Positions 17,049 through 25,653 of a stretch of DNA of 32,323 nt are shown piece by piece. The translations under genes and the position numbers were made by a program. The stretch spans positions 1 through 32,323 of the forward strand of contig CAYOVG010000029.1 of NCBI GenBank assembly GCA_964407285.1, read 5' to 3'. Numbering within the stretch: position 1 is the first letter of the stretch; every line of letters starts with the position of its first letter. The notes beneath the pieces were generated by a model, which was given only the letters and a program-made list of their open reading frames with translations, ran no database searches and was not told where the DNA came from. Source of the DNA: CAYOVG01 sp964407285 (lineage in GTDB: Bacteria > Desulfobacterota > Syntrophobacteria > Syntrophobacterales > Syntrophobacteraceae).

Positions 17049-17528
17049 ATGGCAACAGCAAGAATTGGAATAGTCGATTTGAATGCAATAAGTCATATGC
17101 TCATGGCCGGATCGATTTCCACCATGATGAACCTGCGTCCTTCGGAAATCGTTTACTGCACGTTGGCTGCAACTCTCCCGGATCGCCTGGAGTCCATCTG
17201 GGGAATAAGGATCATCCCACACCGCACCCTGACCCACGAAGTGCTGTTGTGGCTCGCGCCGCTCCTCCTGTTGCGGTTTTTTCCGCAGATAATCCCCGAG
17301 CGCATCGCCGAGTCGATAGCCATGCCCGCCGAGAAGTATCTCGCATTCAGAATGTGGGTGCTGTTCCTGCCGGGACTTCTGCATCTTGCAGGCGACTTCC
17401 TCACTCCCAGGGGGATTCGAATAGCCGGCTTCAAGGCGGGCCTGGGTCTGTTCTCCACCGGTCACATGATGGAATACGTCTTTATCGGGTTGTTAATCCT
17501 CGTCACCGTGCTGTACAAAACGAGGTAG
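17049..17528 (+). CDS. Membrane-bound metal-dependent hydrolase, DUF457/YdjM-like
   Basis: The 159-residue protein has the motif series of the YdjM/DUF457 membrane hydrolase family: an early His16, LPD at 43-45, HRTLTH with His58 and His63, and HLAGD with His112 and Asp116 followed by LTPRG. Hydrophobic segments lie at about 65-80, 102-116 and 140-156, so it is an inner-membrane protein. E. coli YdjM is an SOS-regulated member of unknown substrate. The ribosome-binding site is weak. The small zinc-ribbon gene begins 41 bases downstream and may be cotranscribed. Confidence 0.8.
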   Translation: MATARIGIVDLNAISHMLMAGSISTMMNLRPSEIVYCTLAATLPDRLESIWGIRIIPHRTLTHEVLLWLAPLLLLRFFPQIIPERIAESIAMPAEKYLAFRMWVLFLPGLLHLAGDFLTPRGIRIAGFKAGLGLFSTGHMMEYVFIGLLILVTVLYKTR

Positions 17529-17569
17529 AGGATTTACCGTATTCCTGAAGACACCGAGGGAGGAATCCG

Positions 17570-17899
17570 ATGGAAGAGGTCAAATGCCCGGAGTGCTACA
17601 GCCGCCAGGCCGAGACAAAGGAATACGTGGTGACCCCGGACGGCAGAATCGTCCGGAAGTGGCTGTACAGTCCGCATCTCGTGGCGGCCGGCACAATCGT
17701 GCTGGTCGCGGCGATAGGGAGCCGGATCATTGAGTTCTTCTCGACCCACTCCTGGGTGAGGCTCTTCGATGTCGCAGTTTATTGCCTCGCCCTGTGGATG
17801 GTCTGGAGAAATTTCCGCGCATCGGGCAAGTGGCGACAACTCACGACATTTACCTGCAGCAGATGCGGCCACACCTGGGAGTGCGGGGAGGAAGCCTGA
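17570..17899 (+). CDS. Small membrane protein with a split zinc ribbon
   Basis: The 109-residue protein has CPEC (Cys6, Cys9) at its N-terminus and CSRC (Cys96, Cys99) near its C-terminus, separated by two predicted membrane helices (about 37-55 and 63-80). The two knuckles could form one zinc site if both ends face the cytoplasm. A GGGAGGAA ribosome-binding site precedes the ATG. I do not recognise a named family. The sequence after the second knuckle (GHTWE) is typical of small zinc ribbons. Confidence 0.7.
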   Translation: MEEVKCPECYSRQAETKEYVVTPDGRIVRKWLYSPHLVAAGTIVLVAAIGSRIIEFFSTHSWVRLFDVAVYCLALWMVWRNFRASGKWRQLTTFTCSRCGHTWECGEEA

Positions 17900-17948
17900 C
17901 ATTCTCCTCCCCTCTTCGGTTCAGCCCCCGGGTTGTGGTATGGTGGGG

Positions 17949-18332
17949 CTACTTCCATCCCACGACGTCATAGCCCTTTTCCTCGAGGCAGCGTTCCATG
18001 TAGCCCCTGAAGACGGGATCGGGCTCGGTGCTGCCGATAAGCCCCTGCATCAATCCGCCTGCGGCCCCCGAAACACCACCTAACGGATTTCCTCCCACAG
18101 CGCCCATCAACGCCCCGCTTGCTCCACTCTGAAACGTCCGTTGAGCCACTTTTCCCGCCGGATCGGATGCTGCCGCCTGCTCCGCCCGAGCACGGCATTC
18201 GGCAATATCTCTCTGGGTTTGAGTGGTTCCTGCCTGTTGATAATAAGCGTTAGGGTACAGAACGGGCTGATACGAGTTTCCCGCACACCCGGCGATCAGC
18301 AAAACGATTACAAGCAAATATCCGAGTTTCAT
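17949..18332 (-). CDS. Lipoprotein with glycine-zipper segment
   Basis: A signal peptide (residues 1-15) ends in lipobox IAGC with Cys16 as the lipidation site, so the mature protein is membrane-anchored in the envelope. A mostly polar stretch is followed by a glycine- and alanine-rich segment (about 68-100, GALMGAVGGNPLGG and similar) of the glycine-zipper kind seen in outer-membrane lipoproteins. Two further cysteines (in AECRA and in MERCL) might form a disulfide. The function is unknown. It is convergent with the preceding gene. A six-base inverted repeat (17923-17928 and 17945-17950) overlaps its stop and could be a weak terminator. Confidence 0.8.
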   Translation of the reverse strand: MKLGYLLVIVLLIAGCAGNSYQPVLYPNAYYQQAGTTQTQRDIAECRARAEQAAASDPAGKVAQRTFQSGASGALMGAVGGNPLGGVSGAAGGLMQGLIGSTEPDPVFRGYMERCLEEKGYDVVGWK

Positions 18333-19157
18333 TTCGAGAAGACCTCATGCAGTCGGATTAAGGGAGATGCTCGGCAACTTCCGGGACGAGTCCCCGCACA
18401 TTCCTCCCGTGCTGCCGCGGCACGATGAGCACTATTTTTAGTGTCACAAAAACCAGATAGAATAACAATAGGATAACGCAGAATCGACACGCGCGACGAT
18501 GATTCCTCCGCTATGCGCCGCCGGGGGGGGGGCCGCGTCCGAAGCTTCGGACCGAATGACTTCATCAGGACAAAGCATGACGGCCCGCCGCACGAAATTC
18601 AGAACTCCCTACCTCCTGGAAATTAGGGTGACACCTCCGTCGCCTTTTGGACCCCACTTACTCCAAGCTCATAGAGGAGGCACATATCCGTGCCGGGATA
18701 GTGCGTTTGGGTTTCGTTGAGCTGCGAGAAAAGCTGAACCAGCAAATGGTTGGCAGCGGGCGTCGATGCCCCGTGCATACGTACACGCAGAATTTTGTTT
18801 TCGCAATTTTGTTTTCGCAATCCGGAATGATGTCGGCTTCCGTGACAAAGAGACCCTGATGCAGCTTATGATCAGGAAGGCATTATTACTCATTACAGTA
18901 GAACTGTGAACCCCTCCCAAACAAGCGAGTGGCCGAAACGATGATCAAGGCCTCCGTGCGTCCATCCACCTGCTGTTTCAGAAAGGCGCCTGTGTAAGCG
19001 TGGTCCCGCCATTTACGGTGAAATTCGCGCCGGGCCCATGCCGCGATCTCAGTCGAAGATATACATCTCTAACAATATCAGTATATCCTAATAGTATATT
19101 ACAAAGCTTCCATCCTTCTCCAATTCCAGCCGGGACAACATTTCCATGACGCCCCTT
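18333..19157. other. Long non-coding stretch, upstream part
   Basis: No supported gene in over 800 bases. Visible items are CACTATTTTTAGTG (18430-18443, a small palindrome), a run of ten G (18523-18532), and a perfect 14-base tandem duplication (18791-18804 and 18805-18818). AGTATAT occurs twice 13 bases apart (19080-19086, 19093-19099) in an AT-rich patch. Short frames on both strands lack family resemblance. The stretch may hold decayed genes or regulatory DNA for the downstream respiratory operon. Confidence 0.45.
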
Positions 19158-19180
19158 CTTGATATTCGGCAAATATCAAG
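19158..19180. promoter_or_regulatory. Palindromic candidate operator upstream of the respiratory operon
   Basis: CTTGATATT (19158-19166) and AATATCAAG (19172-19180) form a perfect nine-base inverted repeat around a five-base centre. It lies about 200 bases before actB in AT-rich DNA. There is no T run, so it fits a dimeric regulator's site better than a terminator. The half-site contains TTGAT but the spacing is not that of an FNR box. Confidence 0.45.
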
Positions 19181-19380
19181 AGGGTCAAAAGCATGCGGGA
19201 ATACAGATTAGTCAAATCCTAAGCCGTCGTAATTGCAATAAATATCCAGCCAGTACCATAAACACCCTACATTGAAATACTATCTACTACTGTATTGCTA
19301 TGTCGAACTTACTTCTTTATTTTCTACGGAGACAGTAGTTTTCAGCAAAGAATGCACTGAATCGTAGATAGAGGGGCATG

Positions 19381-22350
19381 ATGGCCGATCTGGATCGCAG
19401 GGAATTTCTGAAAATCATGGGTATAACCGGTTCCGCCGCCGCTTTGGGGGGGTGTTCGGACACCACCAGACATATCTTTCCGTACGTTACTCCCTCCCCC
19501 GACATTCTTCCGGGCGAGCCCACATGGTACGCCACCACATGCAGGGAGTGTCCCGCGGGTTGCGGCGTTATGGCCAAGAACAGGGACGGACGCATCATCA
19601 AGGCCGAAGGCAACCCGAGGCACCCGGTAAGTGGAGGGAAACTCTGCCCGCGCGGCCAGGCCTCGCTGCACCGCCTCTATAATCCGGACCGTTTCACGGG
19701 GCCGATGCAGAAGAACGAGCAGGGCGCCTTCGTCCCGGTACCCTGGGAGCGGGCGGAAGGAGCTTTCCTCGATCGCATCAAAGAGATCAAGAGCAAAGGA
19801 CGTGGCGATCGCGTCGTTTTCATGACCGAACTCCAAACCGGCTCACTCTACAACCTCATGAACCGATGGATGACCGAACTCGGAGCAACCAGCCCGCCGG
19901 TGCTCTACGAGCCGTTCTCCTACGAAGCGCTTCGCACCGCCAATAAGCTCGTGTTCGGCTACGATGGAATACCCTTTTACCGCATCGACCAGTCGGACTG
20001 CCTCATCTCCTTCGGGGCGGGATTCCTGGAGACATGGCTCTCCAACGTCGAATTTGCACGGCAATTCCTCGCCTTTCACGATTTGCGCGGTGAAGGCAGG
20101 AACCCTTTCATCTTCGTAGGCCCGAGGCTCTCCATCACCGCGAATAATTCGGATCTCTGGATTCCCGTGGCTCCGGGCGATGAGTACCTCATTGCACTGG
20201 GCATGCTCCGCGCCATCCTCGATGAGAACCTTGCCGGCATGCCCGAAGACCGCAAAAAACTTATCGCCGGCATGATCGCGCAGTGGTCCATGGATGCCAT
20301 TGCGGCCAAAACGGGGGTCGATCCCGAACTCATACGGAAGACGGCGCGCCGCTTTGCGGGCGCCAAGGCTCCCCTGGCGCTGGCGGAAGGCCTTTCTCTC
20401 ACGGCGCCCAACGCCACGGAAACGGCAGTGGCGGCAAATCTGCTGTGCAGCATCAACCCCGGGACCATGCAGGCCATCGATTTCGGCCCGATGTCCTCCT
20501 ACAGCCGAACGGCAAGGGCCGCGGACATCAAGACGATCTCGGACAGGATGAAACACGGCGACGTCGATATGCTCATCATCTACAACGTCAACCCGGTATT
20601 CAACCTGCCTTCGTCCTGGGAATTCGAAAAGGCCGTGCAATCCGTCCCCATGGTGGTGAGCTTCTCCAGTATGATCGACGAAACCACCAACCTGTCCCAC
20701 CTCGTGCTCCCTACTCACACGCCTTACGAGGCCTGGGGAGATTACTCCCCACGGCGAGGAGTCACGGGACTCCTGCAGCCTACCATGGGACCCGTGTTCG
20801 ACACCAGGCACATCGGAGACGTCCTGATATCGACGGGTAAGACCTTCGCCCGTCCGGACACGATACCCTGGAACGACTACTATGAAATGCTGCGATTTAC
20901 GTGGAACAACATACTGGTGCAGACGGGCGCCAAGATGCCTTTCGAGAATTTCTGGCTGATGTCCCTGATGATGGGCGGCATCTGGAGGCTGGATTCGATG
21001 GGGAAACCGCCTGCCGCAATGGGCCGGCCGTTCGATTTCCGCTTTCCCGCTCCCGACGCCCCGGTTGCCGGGGTATCCGACGAATCGTTTCGATTTACTG
21101 CCTATCCAACCATCCAGTTCTACGACGGACGGGAGGCAAGCAAACCCTGGATACAGGAATTCCCCGATCCCATTACTCAGACCACCTGGGGCGGGTGGGT
21201 GGAAATCCATCCGGACACAGCCAGGAAGCTCGAAGTTTCCAAAGGGCGGATCGTCCGGCTCAAGTCCCCCCACGGCAGCGTGGAGGTTCCGGTTAACCCC
21301 AATCCTTCGGTCCCCATCAATACATTGGCAATGCCCATAGGCCAGGGGCATACCGCTTTCGGGCGATACGCCAGCGGGCTTCCGGCCAATCCGATGCACC
21401 TGCTCTCGAGCGACCTCGACGCCGGCTCCGGCGGCATACTCCGATCCGCTTTCGACGTCACCATGGAAAAAACGGACAGGGACTTCCAAATCGCAAATAC
21501 GGATGGGTCGTTTACCCTGCAGCGGCGGCACGAAATCATTCAATCAACGAATCTGGCGGATTACATGCACGCCGTCTCCAGCGGAGAGAAGCCCCACATC
21601 AACCTGCCACTCCCCGAAGGCTACCATAAGGAGGTGGATTTCTATCCGGCTCACGCGCACACGGAATACCGCTGGGCCATGGGGGTGGACCTCGACCGGT
21701 GCATCGGCTGCGGAGCATGCGTGGTTGCCTGCTACGCGGAAAACAACGTCGCGTTCGTGGGCAGGGAGCAGATGCTCAAAGGGCGGGAGATGTCCTGGAT
21801 CCGGGTCCAGCGTTACTACGACGAGGGTGGACTCAGGGCGCGCTGGCTCATAATGCTTTGCCAGCACTGCGATGCAGCCCCGTGCGAACCCGTTTGCCCC
21901 ATCTTCGCTCCGCATCACAGCAGCGACGGGCTCAACAACCAGGTCTACAACCGTTGTTTCGGGACCCGCTTCTGTTCGCAGAACGATCCCTACAAGGTTC
22001 GCCGGTTCAACTGGTTCACGTGGACCCGCCCCGCGCCGCTCAACATGCAGCTCAACCCGGATGTGACCGTCAGGCAAAAAGGCGTCATGGAGAAATGCTC
22101 CTTCTGCGTCCAGAGGATCATTGCCGCCAAGATAGACGCCAGGAAACAGGGGAGAAAAGTGCAGGACGGCGAATTTACGACGGCATGCGCGCAGACATGC
22201 CCGACGGACGCTCTTGTTTTCGGCAACCTGGCGGACCCAGACAGCCGTATCGCCCAACTGGTAAAAAGCCCGAGAGCGTACCAGGTGCTGGGACACTTGA
22301 ACACGAAGCCCGCGGCCATATACCTGAAAAGCGTGCGGATGGAAGTGTGA
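19381..22350 (+). CDS. actB: Alternative complex III subunit ActB, molybdopterin-like/iron-sulfur fusion
   Basis: ActB is the large periplasmic subunit of alternative complex III, which oxidises quinol and reduces cytochrome c. A twin-arginine motif (DRREFLK, residues 5-11) is followed by lipobox LGGC (Cys25), suggesting Tat export and lipid anchoring. The first domain (about 45-740) resembles molybdopterin oxidoreductases and keeps a complete cluster motif, Cys54-x2-Cys57-x3-Cys61-x27-Cys89. The second domain (about 765-985) is ferredoxin-like with cysteines 774, 777, 780, 784, 827, 830, 835, 839, 859, 865, 906, 909, 936 and 940. At 869, where a Cys is expected (N-C-PYKVRRF in relatives), stands Asp. 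GAGGGG (19371-19376) favours ATG 19381 over ATG 19378. It opens the operon. Confidence 0.9.
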   Translation: MADLDRREFLKIMGITGSAAALGGCSDTTRHIFPYVTPSPDILPGEPTWYATTCRECPAGCGVMAKNRDGRIIKAEGNPRHPVSGGKLCPRGQASLHRLYNPDRFTGPMQKNEQGAFVPVPWERAEGAFLDRIKEIKSKGRGDRVVFMTELQTGSLYNLMNRWMTELGATSPPVLYEPFSYEALRTANKLVFGYDGIPFYRIDQSDCLISFGAGFLETWLSNVEFARQFLAFHDLRGEGRNPFIFVGPRLSITANNSDLWIPVAPGDEYLIALGMLRAILDENLAGMPEDRKKLIAGMIAQWSMDAIAAKTGVDPELIRKTARRFAGAKAPLALAEGLSLTAPNATETAVAANLLCSINPGTMQAIDFGPMSSYSRTARAADIKTISDRMKHGDVDMLIIYNVNPVFNLPSSWEFEKAVQSVPMVVSFSSMIDETTNLSHLVLPTHTPYEAWGDYSPRRGVTGLLQPTMGPVFDTRHIGDVLISTGKTFARPDTIPWNDYYEMLRFTWNNILVQTGAKMPFENFWLMSLMMGGIWRLDSMGKPPAAMGRPFDFRFPAPDAPVAGVSDESFRFTAYPTIQFYDGREASKPWIQEFPDPITQTTWGGWVEIHPDTARKLEVSKGRIVRLKSPHGSVEVPVNPNPSVPINTLAMPIGQGHTAFGRYASGLPANPMHLLSSDLDAGSGGILRSAFDVTMEKTDRDFQIANTDGSFTLQRRHEIIQSTNLADYMHAVSSGEKPHINLPLPEGYHKEVDFYPAHAHTEYRWAMGVDLDRCIGCGACVVACYAENNVAFVGREQMLKGREMSWIRVQRYYDEGGLRARWLIMLCQHCDAAPCEPVCPIFAPHHSSDGLNNQVYNRCFGTRFCSQNDPYKVRRFNWFTWTRPAPLNMQLNPDVTVRQKGVMEKCSFCVQRIIAAKIDARKQGRKVQDGEFTTACAQTCPTDALVFGNLADPDSRIAQLVKSPRAYQVLGHLNTKPAAIYLKSVRMEV

Positions 22351-22426
22351 TCGGTCGATTTGTCATCAATGAATACCCGCGGCGGAGGATGTCCGGACGC
22401 CGGCAGAGAAGATGGTGATTTGCCCT

Positions 22427-23776
22427 ATGGAAGAAAGCCATAAGAGCTATGTGGAAGCCTACAGTTATAAGGACATAAACGACAAGGTCCTGAGCACCCT
22501 ATCGAGTCCGAAGAGGATCTACTGGGTCTTCGTGGGCCTGGCGTTTTCATGCATCCTGATCGGGGCCGCTTGCTGGGCCTATCAAATCGCAACGGGATTA
22601 GGCGCCGCCGGCATCAATCACCCGGTCATGTGGAGCACCTATCTCATCAATTTCGTGTTTTGGGTCGGTATCGCGCATTCCGGGACCCTCATCTCGGCCA
22701 TTCTCTATCTATTCAAGGCTCCATGGCGGACCCCCCTCGCCCGTAGCGCGGAAGCCATGACCGTTTTCGCGGTGTCCGTGGCGGGCCTTTTCCCTCTGAT
22801 CCACCTCGGGCGCGTCTGGATCGTTTACTGGATACTGCCCTACCCCAATCAGCGCAATTTATGGCCCAACTTCCAGTCGCCTCTCGTCTTCGACGTCATC
22901 GCCATATCGACGTACCTGACGGTGAGCTTTCTCTTTTGGTATACAGGGCTGTTTCCGGACCTCGCGATCGTGAGGGACAATTCGACGGGACTGCGCAAGA
23001 AGATTTACGGCCTCCTTTCCTTCGGCTGGACGGGCTCTCACCGCCAATGGAACCACTACGGCACGGCGTACCTCCTCTTCGCCGCGCTTGCCACGCCGCT
23101 GGTAATATCCGTTCATAGCGTGGTGTCCTGGGATTTCGCCCTGGGAATCGTGCCCGGATGGCACAGCACGATATTCGCCCCCTACTTCGTGGCCGGCGCG
23201 ATCCATTCAGGACTCGCCATGGTGCTTACGCTCCTGATCCCGATGCGCCGTATTTTCGGATACGAACGCATACTCAACATGGACGTACTGGAGAACGTGG
23301 CGAAGACCATACTGCTCACGGGCGTAATCATGGGGTATTCCTACGCCACGGAATACTTCATAGCCTGGTACAGCGGGAACGTGGTCGAGAGGGACATATT
23401 CCACTGGCGGGCGACCGGGCACTACACGATTGGGTTCTGGATTATGATCATCTGCAACGCAGTCGTGCCGCTCGCTTTGTTCGTAAAGAAGCTTCGCAGG
23501 AATATCGTATCGTTATTCGCAATCTCCATTCTGATCAACATCGGTATGTGGTACGAACGGTACGTCATCATATTGAGTTCACCCGGCCATGAGTTCGACC
23601 CCTACTCCTGGGGCCTGTATTTCGGTCCGACATGGGTCGAGTGGGGGATAATGCTGGGATCTTTCGGAATTTTCTTTTTCCTCTTCCTGCTGTTCGCCAA
23701 ATTTCTTCCTTCCGTCTCCCTGGTGGAATTGAAGGAAGATCTGCGGGAACCCATTCGACCGAAGAAAGGGAGTTGA
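22427..23776 (+). CDS. actC: Alternative complex III subunit ActC, NrfD/PsrC-like quinol-binding membrane protein
   Basis: ActC is a NrfD-family integral membrane subunit thought to bind quinol on the periplasmic side and pass electrons to ActB. The 449-residue sequence shows about ten hydrophobic helices, an early YWVFVGLAF helix and a conserved WSTYLINFVFWVGIAHSGT segment typical of NrfD proteins in this complex, then HWRATGHY and WYERYVII motifs. ATG 22427 gives a start MEESHKS. An in-frame ATG at 22412 would add five residues. It follows actB by 76 bases and precedes actD by only three bases. Confidence 0.9.
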   Translation: MEESHKSYVEAYSYKDINDKVLSTLSSPKRIYWVFVGLAFSCILIGAACWAYQIATGLGAAGINHPVMWSTYLINFVFWVGIAHSGTLISAILYLFKAPWRTPLARSAEAMTVFAVSVAGLFPLIHLGRVWIVYWILPYPNQRNLWPNFQSPLVFDVIAISTYLTVSFLFWYTGLFPDLAIVRDNSTGLRKKIYGLLSFGWTGSHRQWNHYGTAYLLFAALATPLVISVHSVVSWDFALGIVPGWHSTIFAPYFVAGAIHSGLAMVLTLLIPMRRIFGYERILNMDVLENVAKTILLTGVIMGYSYATEYFIAWYSGNVVERDIFHWRATGHYTIGFWIMIICNAVVPLALFVKKLRRNIVSLFAISILINIGMWYERYVIILSSPGHEFDPYSWGLYFGPTWVEWGIMLGSFGIFFFLFLLFAKFLPSVSLVELKEDLREPIRPKKGS

Positions 23777-23779
23777 GAC

Positions 23780-24361
23780 ATGCCGACGACACATCCCGGC
23801 GCCGACGCCGGACCCGGCTATATCAATGAGGAATTGACGGATGCCGCGAGAGGGGAGAAGGGATTCCTTGTGGGAGTCTACACCTATGTGGATGATGTCC
23901 TGAAGGCGATCAAAGCCTTACGGGCAAGGCAATTCAATATAGAAACGGTCTATTCGCCGTCGCGAAGCGAACTCATCACCGAGGCGCTGCACATGAATCC
24001 GAGCATGGTCAGGTATTTCACGCTTACCGGGGGAGTACTGGGCATTCTGAGCGGGGTCGGTCTGGCGGTCTTCACGGCGGCCCAGTGGCGATTCATCGTA
24101 CAGGGAAAGCCCCCGATTCCCGCCGTTCCGTACGTGGTTGAAGCATTCGAATTCTGTATTCTCTTTTCCGTATTGATGAATGTGTTCGGCCTTTTGAACA
24201 GGGCCCGGCTACCGCGCTCGAGGCTCCCGATCCACTACGACCCCAGGTTTTCCAGGGACCGCTACGGCGTGGTCGTCCGTTGTTCAAATGGAGAATGGGA
24301 AGACATCAGACAAATCCTGAGTGAAGCAGGTGCCGAGGAAATCAATGACATCAAACGATAA
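23780..24361 (+). CDS. actD: Alternative complex III subunit ActD (DUF3341)
   Basis: ActD is a small membrane subunit of alternative complex III with no cofactor. The 193-residue protein has a soluble alpha/beta N-terminal part including GVYTYVDDVLKAI, two membrane helices (about 80-100 and 115-140) and a C-terminal soluble tail with RYGVVVRC, matching DUF3341. The start lies three bases after the actC stop. Its end overlaps the actF start by 17 bases, which implies tight coupling. Confidence 0.88.
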   Translation: MPTTHPGADAGPGYINEELTDAARGEKGFLVGVYTYVDDVLKAIKALRARQFNIETVYSPSRSELITEALHMNPSMVRYFTLTGGVLGILSGVGLAVFTAAQWRFIVQGKPPIPAVPYVVEAFEFCILFSVLMNVFGLLNRARLPRSRLPIHYDPRFSRDRYGVVVRCSNGEWEDIRQILSEAGAEEINDIKR

Positions 24362-25589
24362 TCTTTCCCGGGAACTGGTGGCCGCCAGCTTCAAAAGAGG
24401 ACGCCCGGGTCTGCTCATCGCTTTCTCCGCTCTCAGCGTCATCGGGGCAATAGCGTTCATGGCGGGCGTCCTTGGGGACAATCCCCTGCGGGCATGGCAG
24501 GCGTACCTTATCAATTTCGTCTTCTGGACGGGGCTGGCCTTCGGGGCGGTTCTTTTCTCGGCGATAGTCATCATTACGGGCAGCAAGTGGGGGCGTCCCA
24601 TCAAGCGCCTCGCCGAATCGTTCGGGGCCTTCCTGCCCGTCGCCTTCATCCTGTTTTGGGTCCTGTTTTTCGGCAAGGAGATACTCTTCTCATGGGTCCG
24701 GGAACCGGTTCCCGAAAAGGCCGCATGGCTCAATGCCGGCTTCCTCTTCGCTCGCGACGGCGCCGGGCTTCTGCTTCTGATCGGAATAGCGCTGGCCTTC
24801 ATCTACCGTTCGGCGAAACGCGACCTGGACGCCGTTTCAAAGGGGACAGCCACCATACCCGGGCAGGACGAATTCGGGCACTCACAGACCGTCCTGTCCA
24901 CCATATACGCCATATCGTACGCGATAATCCTCACTCTCATCGCATTCGATCTCATCATGTCCCTGGACCCGCACTGGTACAGCACCCTCTTCGGGGCCTA
25001 CTATTTCATATCGAGCTTCTATGTCGGGCTTTCGGCCCTTATGATCTTGTCGGCCCTGGCGGTCGGAAGAATGGGACTGGGGGATTTCATCACGAAGAAC
25101 CAGTTCTACAATCTGTCCAAGCTCATCCTGGGGTTTTGCATCGTTACCGCCGATTTCTTTTACGTTCATCTCATGATCTCATGGTACGGAAACCTCCCCG
25201 AAGAAACCCATTACGTGATCGCGCGCGTGCTTATCGAGCCGTGGCGCACGCTTTCCTGGATCGTTCTGTTCGGCTTTTTCATCATACCTTTCGTCGTATT
25301 GCTCAGACGAAGCATAAAAATGAAACCTTTGGCCATGCTGGCTTTATGCTCGCTGATCCTCGTTTCGATGTGGCTGGAGAAGCTGCTCCTCGTGGCCCCG
25401 ACCATCTGGAAGGCCGGCTCCATTCCCATAGGACCGATCGAGATCGCCATAACCGCCGGTTTCTTCGGCCTGGTCGCCCTGTCCATGCTCCTGTTCTTGC
25501 GCAAGTTTCCGATATTGCCGGTTTCGGACCCGATCTTCCATCTGTCCCAGGTACCTGAAGAACGCGACACCATGGAAGTCATAACGTAA
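24345..25589 (+). CDS. actF: Alternative complex III subunit ActF, second NrfD-like membrane protein
   Basis: ActF is the second NrfD-related membrane subunit of the complex, related to ActC but usually shorter. About ten helices are visible in 414 residues, including an YLINFVFWTGLAFGAVLF segment near residue 50 that parallels ActC, and a DLIMSLDPHWYSTLFGAYYF segment near 200 typical of this subunit. Start ATG 24345 follows GAGGAA (24335-24340). The GTG at 24321 lies further inside actD and lacks a site. The next gene, for the multihaem subunit, begins 64 bases downstream. Confidence 0.9.
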   Translation: MTSNDNLSRELVAASFKRGRPGLLIAFSALSVIGAIAFMAGVLGDNPLRAWQAYLINFVFWTGLAFGAVLFSAIVIITGSKWGRPIKRLAESFGAFLPVAFILFWVLFFGKEILFSWVREPVPEKAAWLNAGFLFARDGAGLLLLIGIALAFIYRSAKRDLDAVSKGTATIPGQDEFGHSQTVLSTIYAISYAIILTLIAFDLIMSLDPHWYSTLFGAYYFISSFYVGLSALMILSALAVGRMGLGDFITKNQFYNLSKLILGFCIVTADFFYVHLMISWYGNLPEETHYVIARVLIEPWRTLSWIVLFGFFIIPFVVLLRRSIKMKPLAMLALCSLILVSMWLEKLLLVAPTIWKAGSIPIGPIEIAITAGFFGLVALSMLLFLRKFPILPVSDPIFHLSQVPEERDTMEVIT

Positions 25590-25653
25590 TGTAGACGTTG
25601 CAGGCTGCGGCAGCAGTTCATTATCGAGAACACTTATCGAGTTGTGAGTGAAA

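Noticed and set aside
18647..18859. Possible 70-codon gene with a GAGGAG-like motif nearby
   Set aside because: It includes the 14-base tandem duplication, has no recognisable domain, and the GAGGAG lies inside the frame rather than before the start.
19158..19180. FNR/CRP-type box from TTGAT...ATCAA
   Set aside because: The half-sites are separated by 11 bases, not the four of an FNR site. It is kept only as an unnamed palindrome.
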